13,917 nucleotides of DNA from an uncultured Cryptobacterium sp. GTDB lineage: Bacteria > Actinomycetota > Coriobacteriia > Coriobacteriales > Eggerthellaceae. The stretch spans positions 1 through 13,917 of the forward strand of contig USIG01000032.1 of assembly GCA_900554685.1 (NCBI GenBank), given 5' to 3'. The notes below the pieces were generated by a model that worked only from the letters and a program-made list of their open reading frames with translations, had not been told where the DNA came from and searched no databases. The translations under genes and the position numbers were made by a program. Below are positions 6,079 through 11,824 of this stretch, piece after piece; position 1 is the stretch's first letter; each line of letters begins with the position of its first letter.

Positions 6079-7833
6079 TTACGAACGAAGAGATTCAATG
6101 ATCAAATGAGCCACGCGCAAACCATCGCAGGCGGCCGACATGATTCCGCCGGCAAAACCAGGGCCTTCTCCACAAGGATAAATGCCTGTTGTGCAGGTAT
6201 CAGCGCTGTCTGTTTTCCAATAGGCCTGAAGATTTTTCCCTCTCTTAATGCGAACAGGCGACGAGGAGCGTGTTTCAGGAGCGGTCATCAAGGCAAAAGG
6301 ATCATCGAAATGCGCAAGCTTTTTTCCGAGTAAAGGCAAAGCCTCGGCCAGTGCCTCTGTGACAAAGGCAGGCAAGCATTCGGCTAGCGAAGCTTCAAAA
6401 ACACCTCGACCATACGTTGGCTGAAGATTCCTACAAACCGAAGAAATCTCACAAACACCCTGCCCGTGAGAGGTGACGGCACCGCAGGGGGCGCCTGATA
6501 AAGTTTTTGCAGCATCGTTAGCACATGCAGCATTTACACTGTTTTCCGCCAAGAAATCCCCCACCCTCTGACAGGGAGCCTGATAGGGCTGAGCTTGATG
6601 TTTTTCCGCGAGCGCAAACGCAGCGTGTTCGATTTTACGTTGCAGTTGCACCCCTGCCAAAACGTCATCGCTGCCAAAATCACTTGGATCAACATTGACC
6701 AGCAAAGCAGCATTGGCGTTTTCTTCCGAGCGAGCATACCGACTCATCCCGTTAGTGACTACACCGCCTTCTTCACTGGCTGCTGCAACCACCACGCCTC
6801 CGGGGCACATACAAAACGTATACACACTTCTTCCGCTCGGTAAGTGAAGAGCAAGCTTATATTCCGCTGCCCCAAGGGCCGAATGACGAGCCGCTTTACC
6901 CCACTGCGCTTCATTGATAACGCTTTGAGGATGCTCTATGCGAACTCCTACCGAAAAAGGCTTTTGTTCCATAGAAAAATTGCTCTGCTTGCAAAGTTTA
7001 AACACGTCACGCGCTGAATGACCGCAGGCAAGAATTACCTTACTGACTGGCTGGGTATACACCTTTTTTGTTTCTACCTGTTCAAGGCAAACAGATGAGA
7101 TCGCACCTTCCTGGAATTGCCAATCAACTAAGCGCGTCCCAAAACGCACCTCTCCCCCTAAGGCGATTATTTCTCTGCGCATAGCGGCAACTATCGCGGG
7201 CAACTTATCGCTTCCTAGGTGAGGATGAGATTCGACCAAGATATTTGTTGGTGCACCAGCCTCCACAAACCAATGAAGAACATGCTTGGCATAAGGGCTT
7301 TTGATATTGGTGGTCAGCTTGCCATCCGAAAAGGTTCCAGCTCCCCCTTCGCCAAACTGTATATTGGAATGAGGATTTAACGCTCCTGTTTTTTCAAACA
7401 AAGCCACATCGCACGCACGCTTTTCAACATCAAAACCCCGTTCAACTACCAAAGGACGAAGTCCACAGCGCGCAAGATAAAGCGCTGCAAAGAGTCCCGC
7501 CGGACCAAGGCCCACCACTAAAAGAGGTTTGTTTTGAGGATTGCAAGCAGGATATTCAAGAGGAACATAAGGTTTGGCAACTTTTACGTGAAGACCCTTT
7601 GGAGCGTGAGCTAAAAGGCGTTGCTCTTGATGGTCTGATAGCTCGCATGCAAAGGTTGTAGTGAAGTGAACGTTGCTCTTTTTACGCGCGTCCACACTTC
7701 GCCTTAAAAGCGCGCAGTTTTTTATATCTGCAGATGAAACACCTAGCGCGCGGGCAACTTCCCTTTTCTGAAGAGCTGATTTTTCTGGAAGCATAGCATC
7801 AAGCGAAAGAGGAATTCCCGATACTTCAATCAC
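6079..7833 (-). CDS. FAD-dependent oxidoreductase, COG2509 type
   Basis: Large flavoprotein of the uncharacterised FAD-dependent dehydrogenase family (COG2509); the substrate is unknown. The 584-residue protein has an N-terminal small domain (about 1-95), then the FAD dinucleotide fold with VVGLGPAGLFAA (106-117) and Glu131 at the end of strand 2. The family signature GEGGAGTFSDGKL is at 161-173. A second FAD-contacting motif, PCGEGPGFAGG, lies near 553-563. No membrane segment or Fe-S cluster motif is visible. The start is GTG (7831-7833) with AAAGGAG upstream that overlaps the stop region of the preceding flavoprotein, only 12 bases away, so the two are coupled. Length is typical or slightly long. 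The adjacent second flavoprotein is from a different family, so this is not a duplication. Confidence 0.9.
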   Translation of the reverse strand: MIEVSGIPLSLDAMLPEKSALQKREVARALGVSSADIKNCALLRRSVDARKKSNVHFTTTFACELSDHQEQRLLAHAPKGLHVKVAKPYVPLEYPACNPQNKPLLVVGLGPAGLFAALYLARCGLRPLVVERGFDVEKRACDVALFEKTGALNPHSNIQFGEGGAGTFSDGKLTTNIKSPYAKHVLHWFVEAGAPTNILVESHPHLGSDKLPAIVAAMRREIIALGGEVRFGTRLVDWQFQEGAISSVCLEQVETKKVYTQPVSKVILACGHSARDVFKLCKQSNFSMEQKPFSVGVRIEHPQSVINEAQWGKAARHSALGAAEYKLALHLPSGRSVYTFCMCPGGVVVAAASEEGGVVTNGMSRYARSEENANAALLVNVDPSDFGSDDVLAGVQLQRKIEHAAFALAEKHQAQPYQAPCQRVGDFLAENSVNAACANDAAKTLSGAPCGAVTSHGQGVCEISSVCRNLQPTYGRGVFEASLAECLPAFVTEALAEALPLLGKKLAHFDDPFALMTAPETRSSSPVRIKRGKNLQAYWKTDSADTCTTGIYPCGEGPGFAGGIMSAACDGLRVAHLIIESLRS

Positions 7834-7845
7834 TTCGTCTCTCCT

Positions 7846-9456
7846 TTAGTTCTTCGCATCACGATGGATAAGTGTGTTGTCCGATAGCGGGTTCTTCGCA
7901 TCGCGTCGGGTGAATACATTGCCTGATAGTGGATTCTCTACCCCACGGTGCGCAAATGCGCCATCCGATAGCGAGCTCTTTACACCACGGTGCGCAAATG
8001 CGCCATCCGATAGCGAGCTCTTTACACCACGGTGCTCAAGCGCATTGCCTGACAGCAGGCCCGTAGTCCATGCCCAATGTAAGTTATAGCCTCCGCACGG
8101 TCCATCCACATCGAGAGCTTCTCCGGTAATGAACAGTCCCGGACAAGAATAGACCTCCATAGTATGCGGATCTACCTCTTCGGGTTGAACACCACCACGA
8201 TGCACCTGGCAGGTTCGCTCATCAGCTATTCCTTCAACCCTAAAAGGAAAAGCCTTACAAACATGTACCAATTTTTCTATGTCAGATTCTTTAAGCACCG
8301 CATCACTTGCAATCCCTGCCGTTTTAAGAAGTGCCTCGGCCAAAGGATTGACCACAAAACCCACAAAGAATGAATAGGCGAGGCTTTCCTTCTGCAAAGT
8401 AAAACGTTCATGAAGAATTTTTCGCAGCTTGTCCTCGTCAAAAGATGGCATCAGATCAAGCAGCAAGACATCGCCTGGTTGCGCATAACGCGAAGCATTG
8501 AATATCACAATGCCCGATAAGCCATAATCGCGAAAGAGCACTTCGCCCTTTTCTTCAAATCGACAGCCCGATCCTTGAGTGTCGGATTCCCGTGAGGTGA
8601 GCGTCTGGCTCTGAGAGGTCAACGTGTCGGACTCCCGTTGAACTCCTTCTTCACGATGCGCCAAACCTTCGAGCATTACCTTTGCCTGAATGCGGATGCC
8701 ATCAAGACTTTTAAGCGAGATCGGAGCAAGGGGAACCGCCTGAAGCGGACCTAAGAGCGGTCGTGGATTGCGATAAGCAAGGTGCTTTTCGCTCAGAATA
8801 TCTTGTGGTGTGGTACCACCCGATGCAAGAACAACGCTGTTAGCCTCTATCGTAAACGGCACCCACTCTTCGGCATTCTTATGAGTCTTCCCTGAAACAA
8901 GAAACACCTTTTTTGAGTCGGTTCTCACGGTTTCTACCAAGGACATCTCACATATTTCAACGCCGTAAGCATCAAGGGCTTTGCGCAACACATCAAGAAC
9001 AGAATTGGCTTTCTTGGAAAAAGGGTATAAAAGCCCTCCGCTTCCTGGCATTTCTTCCCAAACCAGTCCCAATTGCTCAAACCATGCAAGCACAGAAGGG
9101 ACTTCGACATTTTCCTCTAGAGCAGAAAATGCCTGCTTTACAAAAGAAGCATGATAATACCGAGACAAATCAAGTGACGCGTTTGAAAAATTGCAGCGTC
9201 CATTGCCGCTGCGCATAATGGAAGTCCCTATGCGCTTTCCTGCCTCCACAATAGCCACACGAGGATGCGGAGCTAAATGGGAAGCACTCGCGTGAGAAGT
9301 CTGGCGAATATATGACTGCATATAGGCAATCGCACTGGCAAGTCCCGATGCACCGCCGCCCACAATTACAACATCATATGAACCACAAGGAACATTCACT
9401 AAAGGAAAATGCGCACTTGAGCTTTTCTTGCTTGATTTGTTTCGTTTTTTTGACAT
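7846..9456 (-). CDS. NAD(P)/FAD oxidoreductase, HI0933/BaiN family, repeat tail
   Basis: Flavoprotein of the HI0933-like (COG2081) family. BaiN of bile-acid-converting clostridia belongs here, but the reaction of this member is unknown. Motifs are VIVGGGASGLASA for FAD (30-42), MRSGNGRCNFSN (81-92), SVVLASGGTTPQ (207-218) and GEALDVDGPCGGYNLHWAW (445-463), which normally lies close to the C-terminus. Here 62 further residues follow, made of 14-residue repeats (475-536). The protein is 536 residues against about 400-420 for the family; an insert near 272-298 carries short Ser/Thr repeats, and the N-terminus has a Lys/Ser-rich lead before the FAD fold. No ribosome binding site is well placed, but TGGTATTAT lies just before the ATG, so translation may be leaderless. 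The COG2509-type gene follows after 12 bases. Confidence 0.9.
   Translation of the reverse strand: MSKKRNKSSKKSSSAHFPLVNVPCGSYDVVIVGGGASGLASAIAYMQSYIRQTSHASASHLAPHPRVAIVEAGKRIGTSIMRSGNGRCNFSNASLDLSRYYHASFVKQAFSALEENVEVPSVLAWFEQLGLVWEEMPGSGGLLYPFSKKANSVLDVLRKALDAYGVEICEMSLVETVRTDSKKVFLVSGKTHKNAEEWVPFTIEANSVVLASGGTTPQDILSEKHLAYRNPRPLLGPLQAVPLAPISLKSLDGIRIQAKVMLEGLAHREEGVQRESDTLTSQSQTLTSRESDTQGSGCRFEEKGEVLFRDYGLSGIVIFNASRYAQPGDVLLLDLMPSFDEDKLRKILHERFTLQKESLAYSFFVGFVVNPLAEALLKTAGIASDAVLKESDIEKLVHVCKAFPFRVEGIADERTCQVHRGGVQPEEVDPHTMEVYSCPGLFITGEALDVDGPCGGYNLHWAWTTGLLSGNALEHRGVKSSLSDGAFAHRGVKSSLSDGAFAHRGVENPLSGNVFTRRDAKNPLSDNTLIHRDAKN
7849..8034 (-). repeat. 42-bp coding minisatellite at the flavoprotein 3' end
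   Basis: Units on the minus strand: 8034-7993, 7992-7951, 7950-7909, 7908-7867, and a partial unit 7866-7849. The first two are identical over all 42 bases and encode HRGVKSSLSDGAFA. Later ones diverge (HRGVENPLSGNVFT, RRDAKNPLSDNTLI, HRDAKN). The preceding 14 residues (461-474, ending LLSGNALE) align with the unit through the LSxxxxx core, so the array extends the native end of the protein. Confidence 0.95.
8579..8638 (-). repeat. Short direct repeat inside the flavoprotein insert
   Basis: GTGTCGGATTCCCGT (8579-8593) recurs with one change as GTGTCGGACTCCCGT (8624-8638), a 45-base spacing. In protein it gives RESDTLTS, QSQTLTS and RESDTQGS units at about 274-296, in a loop the family does not need. 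Confidence 0.7.
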
Positions 9457-9462
9457 GCCTAC

Positions 9463-9468
9463 ATAATA
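9463..9468 (-). promoter_or_regulatory. Extended -10 box for a possible leaderless mRNA
   Basis: The minus strand reads TGGTATTAT, an extended -10 (TGnTATnnT), with six bases between the box and the flavoprotein ATG at 9456. Transcription would then begin at or next to the start codon. This would explain the missing ribosome binding site. No -35 match is present. Confidence 0.35.
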
Positions 9469-9472
9469 CCAA

Positions 9473-9498
9473 CGAAGGGAAGCTTTCGCTTCCCTTCG
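9473..9498 (-). terminator. Strong hairpin after the superoxide reductase gene, probable terminator
   Basis: CGAAGGGAAGC (9473-9483) and GCTTCCCTTCG (9488-9498) form a perfect 11-base stem. On the minus transcript the loop is GAAA, a stable tetraloop. It lies 62 bases after the superoxide reductase stop. The tail on this strand (TTGGTATTATG) is poor in T, and the plus-strand tail (GTTTCATTCTT) is a little better, so termination efficiency is uncertain. Confidence 0.5.
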
Positions 9499-9560
9499 GT
9501 TTCATTCTTGCAAGATACCCTCATGCTAACGATGACTCGAAAGCACGAGAACTGTTTTGT

Positions 9561-9941
9561 TTAGAGCTCAGTTTTCCATAAGCCGTGAAGATTGCAGTAC
9601 TCATAAACCGCAACAGGCTCTTCACCAGGAGCAACACTGAAATCTGCTGCAGGTGCTTCGCCAGGATTGAGCTGCTTAACCTGGAAGCCCGTGGTGGTTT
9701 CCAGAACGATCATGGTAATGAAATGCTCTTCTTCCATAGGATGAGCAACGCTGCCAACCTCAACATGGATAACATCGCCCTGAGTTACTACGGGAACGTG
9801 CTTTTCCTGAGCTGCATCAGTAACGCCTGCTTCAAGAAGCTGCATTTTTTCACCGCAGCATACCAAAGGTACTCCCTTATCGAAGACCTTTACTGCAACA
9901 TTACCGCAATGCATACATTTAAAAAATTGAAGTTTACTCAT
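9561..9941 (-). CDS. Superoxide reductase (desulfoferrodoxin, 2Fe type)
   Basis: Reduces superoxide to hydrogen peroxide without making oxygen, a defence typical of anaerobes; electrons usually come from rubredoxin. The 126-residue protein has both domains. The N-terminal desulforedoxin centre has Cys9, Cys12, Cys28 and Cys29. The catalytic centre has His48, His67, His73, Cys116 and His119 as iron ligands, and the EKH segment at 46-48 supplies the Glu-Lys pair important in catalysis. Length matches class I enzymes. The ATG (9939-9941) has AAAGAGGG upstream. A perfect TATAAT lies 35 bases before the start, and a large palindrome at 10033-10061 suggests redox or metal control. No rubredoxin gene is in the window, and the gene appears to be transcribed alone. 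Confidence 0.96.
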   Translation of the reverse strand: MSKLQFFKCMHCGNVAVKVFDKGVPLVCCGEKMQLLEAGVTDAAQEKHVPVVTQGDVIHVEVGSVAHPMEEEHFITMIVLETTTGFQVKQLNPGEAPAADFSVAPGEEPVAVYEYCNLHGLWKTEL

Positions 9942-9976
9942 GAGAAACCCTCTTTCCCCTGTCTTGTCTTTCTTTG

Positions 9977-9982
9977 ATTATA
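9977..9982 (-). promoter_or_regulatory. -10 box of the superoxide reductase gene
   Basis: A perfect TATAAT on the minus strand, 35 bases before the start codon, leaves room for a short leader with the ribosome binding site. No clear -35 lies 16-18 bases upstream (GTTATA is nearest), which would fit an activator-dependent promoter. Confidence 0.45.
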
Positions 9983-10026
9983 GAGTTCTATCCACCGTAT
10001 ATAACGCATGGAATTCATTTCGTTAC

Positions 10027-10054
10027 CTTATATAATATGATACTAAATTAGTAA
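10027..10054 (-). promoter_or_regulatory. Second candidate promoter overlapping the palindrome
   Basis: TTACTA (10049-10054) and TATAAG (10027-10032) are separated by 16 bases on the minus strand and would give a leader of roughly 80 bases to the superoxide reductase start. The -35 lies within the 29-bp palindrome, so a protein bound there would block it. Confidence 0.35.
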
Positions 10055-10061
10055 CATATTA
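10033..10061. promoter_or_regulatory. 29-bp near-perfect palindrome, operator candidate
   Basis: The left arm TAATATGATACTAA (10033-10046) and right arm TTAGTAACATATTA (10048-10061) surround a central A. Thirteen of fourteen positions pair; the exception is A10040 with A10054. The inner TACTAA-A-TTAGTA is perfect. It lies upstream of the superoxide reductase gene and over a candidate -35. It does not fit the PerR box (3 of 7 per half by my alignment) or a Rex-type site. The regulator is unknown. Confidence 0.6.
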
Positions 10062-10107
10062 GAGAACCACAAGATATTCGGTAAAAGGTTCCCCTTGCAA
10101 TGAGACA

Positions 10108-10149
10108 CACCTCCAGATCTTGGTTTTTCTTGTCTAAGATTCGGAGGTG
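10108..10149. repeat. Large imperfect hairpin with SD-like and anti-SD-like arms
   Basis: CACCTCC (10108-10114) pairs with GGAGGTG (10143-10149). After one mismatch and one G-T pair, ATCTT (10117-10121) pairs with AAGAT (10136-10140), leaving a 14-base loop that is T-rich on the plus strand. No T-run follows on either strand, so it is not a standard terminator. Confidence 0.6.
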
Positions 10150-10196
10150 CGGTTTATAAACAGATCTCTAACATTTGACTAAAATTTGGTTTATTC

Positions 10197-10293
10197 AAAC
10201 AATTTATTCGCTCAACGCTTTGTCCTTCAGTACTCTTTACCCGTCGGCGCGTTTTGCCCTTCAGTATGGTTGTTTCTCAAAACAATTTATTCG
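10197..10293. repeat. Direct repeats at and after the lgt stop codon
   Basis: AAACAATTTATTCG occurs at 10197-10210 and 10280-10293, 83 bases apart; the second copy contains the lgt stop codon (10287-10289). Between them CGCTTTGTCCTTCAGTA (10216-10232) and CGTTTTGCCCTTCAGTA (10250-10266) match at 15 of 17 positions. The 17 bases between them are a weaker third copy, giving a degenerate 17-bp tandem array. Confidence 0.75.
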
Positions 10294-11117
10294 TCGAAAT
10301 CATACTGAGGCCCCTCTTGGGGATGTTTTGTTTTGTACGCATAGATAACCAACCCGATTCCGATAAGAATAAGAGGGACTGACAGAACTTGCCCCATCGT
10401 AAGCCATCCACCCCACAAATAGCCAAGTTGCACATCTGGCTCACGGATGAATTCGACCATAAAGCGGCAAATCCCATAACCAATCATAAAAACACCCGTA
10501 TAGGTGCCACGAGAAAACGGCGGTTGCTTTCGCGATAAGGCAAACAAAAGAACGAAAAGAACAATGCCCTCGAAGAATGCCTCATAAAGCTGGCTAGGAT
10601 GGCGCGGCTCCATTCCTGCTGCACCACCAAAGACCACGCCCCAGGGCAAATCGGTCGGCGCACCCCATAATTCGCCGTTTACAAAGTTGGCGCATCGGCC
10701 AAAAAACAAGCCGATGGGCACTCCAATCATGGCAAGATCAACAAGCGACAAAAAAGGCATCTTGATAAGACGAGAGGCAATCACCCCTGCAATGACGGCA
10801 CCCACAAATCCGCCATGGAAACTCATACCGCCTCGCGAGAAGTCAAAAATAGCAAGCGGATTGGCCGCATACATCTCAAAGTTGTAGAACAAAACATAGC
10901 CTAATCGGCCACCAACAATGACGCCAATCATTGCACACAGCAAAACAATGCACAAAGGATCGAAGGTAAAACGCATTTTCCAGCGCTTTCCCACTACGTA
11001 CATAATGGCTATAGCGCACAAAAACCCTGCAACGTAGGCCAAGCCATACCAGCGTGCCGTAAAGGGCCCTATTGAAAAGGCAATAGGATCAAGGCTTTGA
11101 TATAGTTCGTTGAGCAT
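10287..11117 (-). CDS. lgt: Prolipoprotein diacylglyceryl transferase
   Basis: Integral membrane enzyme that moves diacylglycerol from phosphatidylglycerol to the lipobox cysteine of prolipoproteins, the first step of lipoprotein maturation. The 276-residue protein is normal in length and very hydrophobic, with about seven membrane spans. Motifs are ARWYGL (21-26), RGGMSFHGGF (95-104, His101), GRCANFVNGELWG (140-152, with Arg141, Asn144 and Glu149), RHPSQLYE (172-179) and RFMVEFIREPD (218-228). The ATG (11115-11117) follows AAGGA, which overlaps the stop of the CW protein gene 7 bases upstream, so the two are coupled. The lipoprotein at 2941-3492 is a likely substrate. The 3' end carries repeats: the stop codon lies in one copy of a 14-bp direct repeat. 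Confidence 0.97.
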   Translation of the reverse strand: MLNELYQSLDPIAFSIGPFTARWYGLAYVAGFLCAIAIMYVVGKRWKMRFTFDPLCIVLLCAMIGVIVGGRLGYVLFYNFEMYAANPLAIFDFSRGGMSFHGGFVGAVIAGVIASRLIKMPFLSLVDLAMIGVPIGLFFGRCANFVNGELWGAPTDLPWGVVFGGAAGMEPRHPSQLYEAFFEGIVLFVLLFALSRKQPPFSRGTYTGVFMIGYGICRFMVEFIREPDVQLGYLWGGWLTMGQVLSVPLILIGIGLVIYAYKTKHPQEGPQYDFDE

Positions 11118-11124
11118 ATAATCC

Positions 11125-11382
11125 TTACTCTTTTGATGCCGATTCCTTTTCTACAGGACCACGCGAAAGAAAGAACTCGCAGAAACTGCAGATGTCTTTT
11201 ACATTAGCATTTCGATCAAGATCAGTACGGAAAAGTAACTCGAAATTTGAAGTAACCACGTGGGTCGGCCTGTCACAGGAAGCATAATGGCAATCAGGAG
11301 GGCAATTATCATTTGCCACCGCATGAGGACAACGTGACTGCATTTCTTCATCACATCCACGAATTTCCCAACAATGTGCCAT
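11125..11382 (-). CDS. Small cysteine-rich 'CW'-motif protein
   Basis: An 85-residue protein of unknown function starting MAHCWEIRGC. It has eight cysteines, at about 4, 10, 18, 27, 31, 36, 65 and 68, including CPPDC and a late CSFC pair. This looks like a metal- or Fe-S-binding module and resembles proteins named 'two-CW domain', but that is pattern-based. No signal peptide is evident. The start at 11380-11382 is chosen because AAGGA lies ten bases upstream and the conserved CW segment begins at once. An ATG at 11428-11430 would add 16 residues including one more cysteine, but lacks a ribosome binding site. The frame stays open from 11502 without an ATG, GTG or TTG before that. lgt follows after 7 bases. 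Confidence 0.75.
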   Translation of the reverse strand: MAHCWEIRGCDEEMQSRCPHAVANDNCPPDCHYASCDRPTHVVTSNFELLFRTDLDRNANVKDICSFCEFFLSRGPVEKESASKE

Positions 11383-11467
11383 GTTCACCAGATCCTTCAC
11401 TAAATAACCTGTGTTGCAAAACGCTTTCATGCATACTAGCGCCCAGCGCAGCGAAAATTCATCCGAT

Positions 11468-11504
11468 AAGGTGTTTCCTCGATAAAAGGAAGCTACCGCA
11501 CCTT
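11468..11504. repeat. Interrupted inverted repeat before the CW gene
   Basis: AAGGTG (11468-11473) pairs with CACCTT (11499-11504), and inside it TTCC (11475-11478) pairs with GGAA (11488-11491). It lies in the 178-base gap between the Nfu gene and the CW gene. No T-run follows on either strand, so it is not a clear terminator. No good promoter was recognised in this gap. Confidence 0.3.
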
Positions 11505-11560
11505 AAGCAGGAACGATAGCTTCTTTAACGACTAAACTATGCAGTGAGCAAACAATACGT

Positions 11561-11791
11561 TTACTGAGCAGGAACAACGCGCGTAACACCTGGAACGCGG
11601 TCCTTCAATACGCGCTCAACACCATGAGCAAGCGTCATCTGGGACATGGGGCAGCCTTTGCAAGCACCCTGAAGCTCTACGGTTACTACGCCTTCTTCGT
11701 CAACGTCAACCAGCTGAACATCGCCACCATCGGCCTGAAGAGAAGGACGAATAAGTTCAAGCACTGCTGCTACATCAGATTTTTCTACCAT
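11561..11791 (-). CDS. NifU C-terminal-like Fe-S scaffold/carrier (Nfu)
   Basis: A 76-residue protein consisting only of the NifU C-terminal domain, which binds a [4Fe-4S] cluster between two subunits and passes it to apo-proteins. The motif is GACKGCPMS with Cys44 and Cys47 (CxxC), and the N-terminal half has the family pattern IRPSLQADGGDVQLV. An upstream TTG (11801-11803) would add four residues, but GGAG (11798-11801) with six bases of spacing points to the ATG at 11789-11791. It lies 33 bases after the glycosylase gene, whose product is itself a [4Fe-4S] protein. Delivery of a cluster to that enzyme is a plausible but unproven link. Stand-alone Nfu proteins of this size are common. Confidence 0.93.
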   Translation of the reverse strand: MVEKSDVAAVLELIRPSLQADGGDVQLVDVDEEGVVTVELQGACKGCPMSQMTLAHGVERVLKDRVPGVTRVVPAQ

Positions 11792-11797
11792 TGGAAA

Positions 11798-11801
11798 CTC
11801 C
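11798..11801 (-). promoter_or_regulatory. Ribosome binding site fixing the Nfu start
   Basis: GGAG followed by TTTCCA and ATG. The alternative TTG start overlaps this site, so the ATG at 11789-11791 is preferred. Confidence 0.75.
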
Positions 11802-11824
11802 AATCTTTTCTTAGAGGCGCTCAG

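Larger units (their letters stand above)
9942..10286. other. 345-base intergenic region between lgt and the superoxide reductase gene
   Basis: No convincing gene on either strand. From high to low coordinates it holds an AT-rich hairpin beside the lgt stop (TTGTTT 10270-10275 with AAACAA 10280-10285), 17-bp and 14-bp direct repeats (10197-10293), the palindrome GTTTATAAAC (10152-10161) and a large imperfect hairpin (10108-10149). A 29-bp palindrome (10033-10061) and promoter elements for the superoxide reductase follow. A 19-codon plus-strand frame starting at 10103 has no good ribosome binding site and is not called. Confidence 0.8.

Noticed and set aside
7849..8034. CRISPR array
   Set aside because: The repeats are directly adjacent with no unique spacers and remain in frame with the coding sequence.
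7874..8089. Plus-strand repeat protein with PDSxLFTPRC-like units
   Set aside because: It is the reverse reading of the 42-bp minisatellite, and the minus-strand frame is continuous with a conserved flavoprotein.
6079..9456. Duplication of one flavoprotein gene
   Set aside because: Both bind FAD, but their family signatures differ (GEGGAGTFSDGKL versus NGRCNFSN and GGYNLHWAW), so they come from different families.
10103..10162. 19-codon plus-strand peptide within the lgt-sor gap
   Set aside because: There is no well-placed ribosome binding site and the start lies at the edge of the hairpin; chance is the simplest explanation.
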